Origin: Salibacterium salarium
Lineage (GTDB): Bacteria > Bacillota > Bacilli > Bacillales > Marinococcaceae
Direction: 5' to 3'
Assembly (NCBI RefSeq): GCF_030813635.1
Contig: NZ_JAUSUM010000001.1
Span: forward strand, 434,001-498,000
Length of the DNA: 64,000 nucleotides
Shown: one piece after another, positions 56,017 through 62,471 of the stretch
How positions within the stretch are numbered: the stretch's first letter is position 1
Layout: each line of letters begins with the position of its first letter
Program-made: the position numbers and the translations under genes
The notes under the pieces: model-generated
The model's database searches: none
What the model saw: the letters and a program-made list of their open reading frames with translations, nothing else
What the model was told of the DNA's origin: nothing

Positions 56017-57216
56017 ATGGCAGGAACACCACTTGAAGGAGTAAAGGTTTTAGACGTATCAACCATGATAGCTGCGCCATACGGATCGGTTTTATTAGGA
56101 GATTTTGGGGCAGAAATTATTAAAGTAGAAATGCCGGGAAAAGGCGATACTCTTCGGCACGTCGGACCATTTAAAGAAGATGAACCTCTACGCTGGCCCG
56201 GTCTGTCACGAAATAAAAAATCATTGACCTTGGATTTACACACAAAAGAAGGGGTAGATATATTAAAAAAATTGGCGTCCGAAGTCGATATTTTAATTGA
56301 GAATTTTCGCCCCGGTACGTTGGAAAAATGGGGCGCAGGATATGATGAATTGAAACGGATAAACCCAGAACTGTTAATGATTCGTGTATCAGGATATGGA
56401 CAAACAGGTCCTTACAAAGATAAAGCTGGATTTGGAACACCGGCCACAGCATTCAGCGGTTTTACGTATTTACAAGGGTTTTCAGACCGTCATCCGGTGA
56501 GTCCGTCGTTTTCATTAACCGATTATATCACTGGAGTATACGTTGCTTTTGCAGCAGTTACTGGATTGTATCATCGGGATATGAGCGAAAAAGGATCAGG
56601 ACAGATGATAGATATTGCTCTCTATGAGACGGTATTTCGAATGATGGAATTTCTCGTAGCAGAATTTGATCAGCATGGAAAAGTAAGAGAAAGGGCGCCA
56701 GGTTTGAGCGGTCACTCCAGTCCTGCAGGTACATTTATGACAAAAGACGGCCATTGGGTTGTACTAGTAACAAGCACAGATACAACATTTAATAGACTCG
56801 CAAAAGCAATGGATAGGGAAGACTTATTAGAGGACGATAGATACTACACCAACTCGGTAAGGTTGCAGCATGACGCGCAAATGAAGCAAATAGTGGAGGA
56901 TTGGATGAAAACCAAGGACCGGGATGAACTCATGGATTTATTAGGCGACCACGGAGTTCCCGTAAGCCCGATCCTCAATATACAGGATATCTTTAATAAC
57001 CCGCAATATCAAGCACGAGACAATATTATTGAATTGGAACATCCTCGCTTAGGGAAAATTAAAACACCAGGTATTGTCCCTAAGTTTGAAAAAACACCAG
57101 GCAGCGTCAGAAATATCTCACCAGACCTTGGAGAAAATAATAATGAAGTGTTATCCTCCATGTTAGGATATACAGAGGAAGAAATTTCTGACCTAAAAGA
57201 AAGAGGCGTTATTTAA
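56017..57216 (+). CDS. class III CoA-transferase (CaiB/BaiF family)
   Basis: A 399-aa enzyme that moves CoA between carboxylic acids, typically from succinyl-CoA or acetyl-CoA. Family marks: KVLDVSTMIAAPYGSVLLGDFGAEIIKVE (seen as several shorter blocks), NFRPGTLEKWG, IRVSGYGQTGPY, and the catalytic Asp in SLTDYITGVY near residue 166. GGAGG stands eight bases before ATG 56017. It is the last gene of the operon, followed directly by a long hairpin. It probably makes the CoA ester that the citryl-CoA lyase-like protein cleaves. Confidence 0.93.
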   Translation: MAGTPLEGVKVLDVSTMIAAPYGSVLLGDFGAEIIKVEMPGKGDTLRHVGPFKEDEPLRWPGLSRNKKSLTLDLHTKEGVDILKKLASEVDILIENFRPGTLEKWGAGYDELKRINPELLMIRVSGYGQTGPYKDKAGFGTPATAFSGFTYLQGFSDRHPVSPSFSLTDYITGVYVAFAAVTGLYHRDMSEKGSGQMIDIALYETVFRMMEFLVAEFDQHGKVRERAPGLSGHSSPAGTFMTKDGHWVVLVTSTDTTFNRLAKAMDREDLLEDDRYYTNSVRLQHDAQMKQIVEDWMKTKDRDELMDLLGDHGVPVSPILNIQDIFNNPQYQARDNIIELEHPRLGKIKTPGIVPKFEKTPGSVRNISPDLGENNNEVLSSMLGYTEEEISDLKERGVI

Positions 57217-57260
57217 AAATACATCGGTGTGGGCTGCCCATACCGATGTATTTATTTCCA
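57217..57260 (+). terminator. long terminator of the catabolic operon
   Basis: A 17-bp stem (AAATACATCGGTGTGGG pairing with CCCATACCGATGTATTT, one G-U pair) with a 3-base loop, beginning right after the CoA-transferase stop, then TATTT. Confidence 0.92.
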
Positions 57261-57284
57261 TCCAGAGAAAGCAGGTGAGAGACG

Positions 57285-58643
57285 ATTTTCTTTACATATG
57301 CTATTCTTATTATTCTTTATTTGATTCATGAATTATGGGATCTAGCACTTCTTAGTTATATTTTGGGTGCTTTGGCTGTTGTTGTTATAGTTCGTACCGT
57401 AAAAAAAGCTCCACCGTTATACCGTTCGGTAGGGCTGGTATTTCTGTTACTCGGGCTGATTGTTGTGTGGACCGAGGATTTATTTTCTATGCAGTTACTG
57501 ACGTATTTCAACTCCTTAATGGGACTATTGGCATTATTTTTTATTTTACCTTTTATGAATGCTGTGATTCGAATAGGTCTTTATGATAAAACATTGAGCC
57601 GGATGATTGGAATGAATACGAGCGACGTTGGGGCATTGTACAAAAAGACATCATTTGCGACTTATGTATTGACTATTTTTTTAAATGTAGCGACTGTTCC
57701 TGTGATCGTAAGCGCTGTTCGTAATAAGATCAGGAATTTTGGAACAGCTTTCTCGCAATCTTTTTTTACCCATAGTATATTGCGGCCTTATGCTCTTGTT
57801 TTATTTTGGAGTCCGACGGAAATTTTACTAGCTCTAACCCTTGATACAACAGGTCAAAATTATTTATTATTGCTGCCGGTTTTATGGTTGAATAGTTTGT
57901 TGTTTTTAGGAATAGATTGGGCATGGCACAAACGAAAGTGGGGGAGTATGGAATTGCATGATGCCAGCCACAATACTTTCTCTACAGATAATGGTCGCAT
58001 GAAAAAGAAAGGGCTGGAGATGGGAGCTGCGATTCTAATATTTGTCGTTCTTGTATTAATTGGAAGCGAAGCCCTCCATCTAGGATTTCTTTTAGTCGTT
58101 ACGATAGCGATTATCCCGTTTTCATTAGTGTGGGCATTAGCTATAAAAAAAGGCAAAATGTTCTCTACGCTTGGATATCATATGGCAAAACAAAATACGT
58201 CTAAGCTGCATGGGTTGTTCTTTCTGTTCTTATCGGCAGGATTTTTTGTAGAACTGATGCCATATACCCGTCCATTCGAATATATTAATACAATCATTCA
58301 ACAAATATATACTTCTAACCTATATTTCTTGTTGTTTTTAGTGATAGGGATGTTTATTTTTGTGCTGGCTTTTGCTGGGTTTCATCCTCTTGTAACGATT
58401 GCTCTGTTAGTACCGTTTATAGACCCGTTTATACAAGAGCTAACATTCGGTTTGAGTTTAACAATTCTAAGTTCTGCCATTTGTACATTGATGATAGGAC
58501 CATTTAATGTCACTCCGGCTGTATTGGGAATGTATATCAATATGAACCCATATAAAGTAAGCTTGAAAAATATAGGATTTGCGTTTTTATTTATGATGTG
58601 GAATATAGTGATGGCTTACGGAATCACCTTGATATTGCGTTGA
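57285..58643 (+). CDS. polytopic membrane protein, probable carboxylate/sugar-acid carrier
   Basis: A hydrophobic protein of about 452 aa with 10-12 membrane helices and a cytoplasmic-looking loop near the middle (WHKRKWGSMELHD). I do not recognise the family with certainty; the layout with GFHPLVTIALLVPF and a C-terminal LGMYINMNPYKVSLKNIGFAF recalls ion-transporter-type carboxylate carriers. The start is unusual: no ATG is in place, and a TTG at 57321 lacks a ribosome binding site and cuts into a helix. An in-frame ATT at 57285 lies five bases after AGGTGAG, giving MFFTYAILIILYLIHELWD. A decayed relative lies at 61187. Its neighbours suggest uptake of a sugar acid or hydroaromatic acid. Confidence 0.7.
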   Translation: MFFTYAILIILYLIHELWDLALLSYILGALAVVVIVRTVKKAPPLYRSVGLVFLLLGLIVVWTEDLFSMQLLTYFNSLMGLLALFFILPFMNAVIRIGLYDKTLSRMIGMNTSDVGALYKKTSFATYVLTIFLNVATVPVIVSAVRNKIRNFGTAFSQSFFTHSILRPYALVLFWSPTEILLALTLDTTGQNYLLLLPVLWLNSLLFLGIDWAWHKRKWGSMELHDASHNTFSTDNGRMKKKGLEMGAAILIFVVLVLIGSEALHLGFLLVVTIAIIPFSLVWALAIKKGKMFSTLGYHMAKQNTSKLHGLFFLFLSAGFFVELMPYTRPFEYINTIIQQIYTSNLYFLLFLVIGMFIFVLAFAGFHPLVTIALLVPFIDPFIQELTFGLSLTILSSAICTLMIGPFNVTPAVLGMYINMNPYKVSLKNIGFAFLFMMWNIVMAYGITLILR

Positions 58644-58701
58644 ATTTAGAATTTGGGTAGAATGAGAGATACTAATTCTAGGCAGAGAAAGAGTGTGTAC
58701 T

Positions 58702-59265
58702 ATGGAAAACGTACCGTCGCTCAGAGAAAGAAATATTGCCCTTATCGGTTTTATGGGGGTAGGGAAAACGACCATCGGAGAACTTGTCTCAAAAAAGTTA
58801 TATCGTGATTTTATAGATGTCGATAAAGCAATTGAAGAGAAGTACGGCATGAAGATTCCAGAAATTTTTCAAGAAAAAGGCGAAACGGAATTTCGCAAAA
58901 TCGAAAAAGAAACATCGATTCATTTGTGTAAAAACGAAAGGTTGAAGATTTTATCACTTGGCGGAGGGGCTTATGCTCAACCGGATATTCGCGAAGCTTG
59001 CATGAAATACTGCATTGTCATCTCGCTTGATTTGACGTGGGATTCATGGAAAGATCGTTTGAACTTGATTATCGACAACCGCCCCGTTTTACAAAATAAG
59101 TCAATGGAAGAAATTGAAGATTTGTTTCAAAAAAGACAAGGCGCATATGGTTATAATAGTTTTCAAGTAAAAACGGACTCTATGAATGAAGATGAAGTAG
59201 CTGAAGAAATTGTCAGCCTGCTGAAATTGGGATGGGAATGGTACCCACCTCATGCCGTAGACTAG
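58702..59265 (+). CDS. aroK: shikimate kinase
   Basis: A 187-aa P-loop kinase (ALIGFMGVGKTTIGE) that phosphorylates shikimate. Substrate-contact residues of true shikimate kinases are kept: Asp in DVDKAIEEKYG, Arg in ETEFRKIE, the Gly run in LSLGGGAYA and Arg in DNRPVLQN. That sets it apart from gluconate kinase. The ribosome binding site is weak. Its position next to a carrier and KDG kinase rather than with aromatic biosynthesis genes is odd. It could channel imported shikimate into biosynthesis. Confidence 0.85.
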   Translation: MENVPSLRERNIALIGFMGVGKTTIGELVSKKLYRDFIDVDKAIEEKYGMKIPEIFQEKGETEFRKIEKETSIHLCKNERLKILSLGGGAYAQPDIREACMKYCIVISLDLTWDSWKDRLNLIIDNRPVLQNKSMEEIEDLFQKRQGAYGYNSFQVKTDSMNEDEVAEEIVSLLKLGWEWYPPHAVD

Positions 59266-59337
59266 AGAGCACTTACAAAAAAGTAAGGCTCTTTTTTTAT
59301 AAGTCAATATTTATTGAGAAAGCGCTTCATTTATAAA

Positions 59338-59394
59338 TTGACGATACCTTTATGTTGTTATACGATATAAGTATAAATAACAAAACGCAGTTTT
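59338..59394 (+). promoter_or_regulatory. promoter of kdgK-eda with nearby inverted repeat
   Basis: TTGACG (59338-59343), 17 bases, TACGAT (59361-59366). Just downstream, AAAACGCAGTTTT (59382-59394) is a small inverted repeat suitable as an operator. Upstream, GAAAGCGCTTCA around 59317 looks like a partial cre. The IclR protein at 61343 is the likely regulator. Confidence 0.55.
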
Positions 59395-59424
59395 ATAATA
59401 TAAAACGATGAAAGGGTGTTCGAT

Positions 59425-60381
59425 ATGGATGTTGTAACAATGGGAGAAACAATGGCGCTGTTTACACCCAATCAAAGCGGATTAATGAGATATGCCGTCT
59501 CGTATTCTCGTAAAATCGGCGGGGCCGAATCAAATATGGCGATAGGGTTAGCGAGACTTGGTCATCAAGCGGGCTGGGTCAGCCGTGTTGGTGATGATGA
59601 GCTGGGTAAAGCCATGCTCCACGTCATCCGTGGAGAAGGCGTAAATGTGGATAAAGTAACCATAGATCCAGATTCTCCGACGGGGCTGTATTTTAAGGAG
59701 TTCAGGAAGGCTGGTGATATTCGGGTGCAATACTATCGAAAAGGTTCTGCAGCCAGCCGGATGAGTAAAGAAGATGTGGATGAAGACTACATTAAGCAGG
59801 CATCTTATTTACATATTAGCGGTATCACACCTGCTCTAAGTGCATCGTGCAAAGAAATGCTGATGGAAGCAGTGAATACAGCGAAAAAAAATGATGTGAC
59901 GGTTGTGTTTGACCCGAACCTTAGACGCTCGTTATGGAGTGAAGAAGAGGCTCGGAACACATTGCTTGATATTGCATCTAAAGTGGATATTATTTTGCCA
60001 GGAATAGCGGAAGGAGAATTTTTATTCGATACAAAAGATCCAGATGAACTGGGCCGTTTATTTCTGAAGCAAGGATCGAAAGAAGTGGTATTGAAAGCGG
60101 GCGATCAAGGTACATACTACTATAACCATGATTCGTCACAGTTTGTACCCGCATTTAAAGTAGACACAGTAGTAGATCCGGTTGGTGCCGGAGATGGTTT
60201 TGCAGCAGGTTACTTGTCAGGACTTATTGACGGGTTATCAGCGGAAAAAGCAATCGAGCGCGGCAATGCGGTCGGTGCACTTGTAACCCAGGCTGAAGGC
60301 GATGTTGAAGGTCTTCCAGAAATGGAGGATGTACAACAACTAGTGAACGATGATAATAATAGTGAAGATGTTCAAAGATAA
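59425..60381 (+). CDS. kdgK: 2-keto-3-deoxygluconate kinase (PfkB family)
   Basis: A 318-aa ribokinase-family enzyme that phosphorylates 2-keto-3-deoxygluconate to KDPG. Seen are the N-terminal GGAESNMAIGLARLG substrate/family signature and the C-terminal DPVGAGDGFAAGYLSG with the catalytic Asp. The ATG at 59425 follows AAAGGGTG. Its product is split by the aldolase gene 19 bases downstream, making the classical end of hexuronate/pectin breakdown. Confidence 0.93.
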   Translation: MDVVTMGETMALFTPNQSGLMRYAVSYSRKIGGAESNMAIGLARLGHQAGWVSRVGDDELGKAMLHVIRGEGVNVDKVTIDPDSPTGLYFKEFRKAGDIRVQYYRKGSAASRMSKEDVDEDYIKQASYLHISGITPALSASCKEMLMEAVNTAKKNDVTVVFDPNLRRSLWSEEEARNTLLDIASKVDIILPGIAEGEFLFDTKDPDELGRLFLKQGSKEVVLKAGDQGTYYYNHDSSQFVPAFKVDTVVDPVGAGDGFAAGYLSGLIDGLSAEKAIERGNAVGALVTQAEGDVEGLPEMEDVQQLVNDDNNSEDVQR

Positions 60382-60399
60382 CGAGAAAGGGGCAGGACA

Positions 60400-61038
60400 A
60401 TGACAACAATACAAGATATTAAAAACAATGGAATAGTGGCAATTATCCGTGGAGCGGATCCAGAATCGATTGAAGATATGGCAGAGGCGCTTTTGGAAGG
60501 TGGCGTCAAAACGCTTGAGATAACGATGGAAACACCTAACGTTCTGGCTGCGATTGAAAAATTGCGCAAAACATATAAAGATGAATTGATTGTCGGTGCA
60601 GGGACGGTGCTTGATCCTGAAACCGCGCGATCGGCGATCATGGCAGGCGCTCAATTTATTTTTGCTCCAACGGTAAATACGGAAACGATACAAATCGCAA
60701 AACGTTATGGAGTGATAAGTATACCGGGTGCGATGACACCGACAGAAATGTTAACCGCTTATGAGAGCGGAGCGGACGTGATTAAAGTATTTCCGGCTAA
60801 TTTATTCGGACCACGTTATTTAAAGGATATAAAAGGACCGCTTCCGCAAATTCCACTAATGCCTACCGGAGGCATTACTGTTGAAAACCTTCATGAATAT
60901 ATTGATCACGGAGCTGTTGCAGTAGGCGTTGGAAGTGCACTTGTTAACACGAACAATCCGTGGAACAATGAGGAAAAAGCAGCGCTCACAAAACGCGCCC
61001 GTGCATTTACCGAAGCCTATCAAAAAGCTGTTCAGTAA
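60400..61038 (+). CDS. eda: KHG/KDPG aldolase
   Basis: A 212-aa class I aldolase that splits KDPG to pyruvate and glyceraldehyde-3-phosphate. Glu in TLEITMETPN and the Schiff-base Lys in ADVIKVFPANLFG are present, with VGAGTVLDP and PTGGITVENL as other conserved blocks. It forms an operon with kdgK and ends at a terminator. It has the length of trimeric bacterial enzymes. Confidence 0.95.
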   Translation: MTTIQDIKNNGIVAIIRGADPESIEDMAEALLEGGVKTLEITMETPNVLAAIEKLRKTYKDELIVGAGTVLDPETARSAIMAGAQFIFAPTVNTETIQIAKRYGVISIPGAMTPTEMLTAYESGADVIKVFPANLFGPRYLKDIKGPLPQIPLMPTGGITVENLHEYIDHGAVAVGVGSALVNTNNPWNNEEKAALTKRARAFTEAYQKAVQ

Positions 61039-61046
61039 GAAAAGGA

Positions 61047-61074
61047 GCAGGGGGAGTCACACCCTGCTTTTTCA
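61047..61074 (+). terminator. terminator of kdgK-eda
   Basis: The stem GCAGGG / CCCTGC with a 9-base loop and a run of five Ts. Confidence 0.75.
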
Positions 61075-61186
61075 TATACGAAAGCGAAGCGGCTTTATCA
61101 AGTGCCGGCGGCTATTTTTTTATGCATTGCTTTTGTATTGACGATTGTTGAAGGTATTCAAGTTGTTGATTTCCCGTATTATATGA

Positions 61187-61324
61187 CCATTTAACATTTC
61201 CGTTTCTCTGACGGGGATGCTGTTACATCAGAATCCATATCGTGTGTCTCTAGCGAATATAGGTTTTGCGTTTCCGTTTAGCACGGGTGGAACTATCTTA
61301 GAGCTACTTTTACAATACATATAA
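61187..61324 (+). pseudogene. remnant of a transporter like the one at 57285
   Basis: In one frame this reads PFNISVSLTGMLLHQNPY then RVSLANIGFAFPF, clearly related to the C-terminus of the carrier at 57285 (PFNVTPAVLGMYINMNPY, then KVSLKNIGFAF). The frame has a stop just before it (TGA at 61184). Hydrophobic coding-like sequence continues upstream to about 61105 in another frame. It is the tail of a duplicated carrier gene, destroyed by deletion and frameshift, lying between eda and the IclR gene. Confidence 0.75.
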
Positions 61325-61342
61325 ATGAAGGGAGGAGAAATT

Positions 61343-62101
61343 ATGCCCATTATTCAATCGGTTGATCGTGCATTGAGCATACTAGATTTATTTGATGAAT
61401 CCGAATCTGAATTAAAAATAACGGATATTAGTGAAAAAATGATGCTTCATAAAAGCACGGTTCACTCACTTTTAAAAACATTAGAAAAACACCAATATGT
61501 AGAACAAGATGAACAATCCGGGAAGTATCGGTTGGGAATGAAATTGTTTGAACGTGGCCATTCGGTCATCCGGAGCCGTGATATTCGGGGTGTAGCTAAA
61601 GATTTTCTCTATACCCTTTCAAAAGATACCGGACAAACGGTGCATCTTGTTATTCAAGATGGAAAAGAAGGCGTGTACATCGACAAAGTAGAGAGTGCCT
61701 CGGCAACGGTGTTGTATTCCCGAATCGGCCGCCGAATTCCTCTGCATTGCAGCGGTGTTGGAAAAGCGCTTATAGCATTCCAGTCCGATCAAGCCATTTC
61801 TTTTGTACTTGATGACTATGAGTTTGTCAGACGTACGGAGCATACGATTACGACAAGAGAAGGGTTTTGGGAAGAGATTAAGCGGGTGCGTGAGAAGGGA
61901 TACGCTGAGGATCTCGAAGAAAACGAACCAGGTGTGCGTTGCGTCGCTATTCCGGTACGTGACCACACGGGCAATATTGCCGCCGCTCTAAGTATTTCAA
62001 CTTTTACCATGAGAACAACGGACGACGATATGCGTCATTATGTGAATCAGTTAAAAGAAGCAGGCAAACAGTTGTCCCAAAAGCTTGGATACGGGGTTTA
62101 A
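61343..62101 (+). CDS. IclR family regulator, KdgR-like
   Basis: A 252-aa regulator with N-terminal winged helix (ITDISEKMMLHKSTVHSLLK) and effector domain (TVHLVIQDGKEGVYIDKVES, RRIPLHCSGVGKALIAF, YAEDLEENEPGVRCVAIPV). It resembles KdgR, the IclR repressor of 2-keto-3-deoxygluconate genes in many bacteria. GGGAGGAG sits before ATG 61343; an ATG 18 bases earlier overlaps it. Its neighbours kdgK and eda are the probable targets. The ligand is probably KDG (inference). Confidence 0.9.
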   Translation: MPIIQSVDRALSILDLFDESESELKITDISEKMMLHKSTVHSLLKTLEKHQYVEQDEQSGKYRLGMKLFERGHSVIRSRDIRGVAKDFLYTLSKDTGQTVHLVIQDGKEGVYIDKVESASATVLYSRIGRRIPLHCSGVGKALIAFQSDQAISFVLDDYEFVRRTEHTITTREGFWEEIKRVREKGYAEDLEENEPGVRCVAIPVRDHTGNIAAALSISTFTMRTTDDDMRHYVNQLKEAGKQLSQKLGYGV

Positions 62102-62471
62102 CACCTCGCTTGAGAGGACATAATATTCCTTTTTTCAATTGGTTATAGTGATATGATGGCAGCCGGGTATGAGGGGATTCTTCCACATGCATCGATGTCA
62201 ATGTTTCAGCGAGTTGTCGGTGTTTTTGCGTGAGAGGAAAGGGTTTCGTATGGTTCCATTTTTCCATAAAACGATCCTGTTGGGTCGGAAATATAATGGG
62301 AAGATTGGGGGAAGCGTGCATATAGTGTGAATGCTTGGTTAACAAAAATGAGGGAAGATTGAATTGAAAAATTATGGAGTTCGCCGGATTCGTAGCGGGA
62401 TTTTATAATGATAGCTCACTTCCTTTCACCATCATCATAGCGAAAAAGAATAAATTTTATTTTCAAAAAAC
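62102..62471. other. gene-free region, possibly decayed coding sequence
   Basis: There are 370 bases with no complete gene I can support. On the plus strand, 62154-62233 encodes MMAAGYEGILPHASMSMFQR and a few more residues before a stop. A second frame continues with GFRMVPFFHKTILLGRKYNG. This could be an old frameshifted gene. No clear terminator for the flanking BCCT gene was seen. Confidence 0.3.

Noticed and set aside
62004-62345. 113-residue minus-strand open frame opposite the end of the IclR gene
   Set aside because: No ribosome binding site, overlaps the 3' end of a well-supported gene, and the product has no recognisable features.
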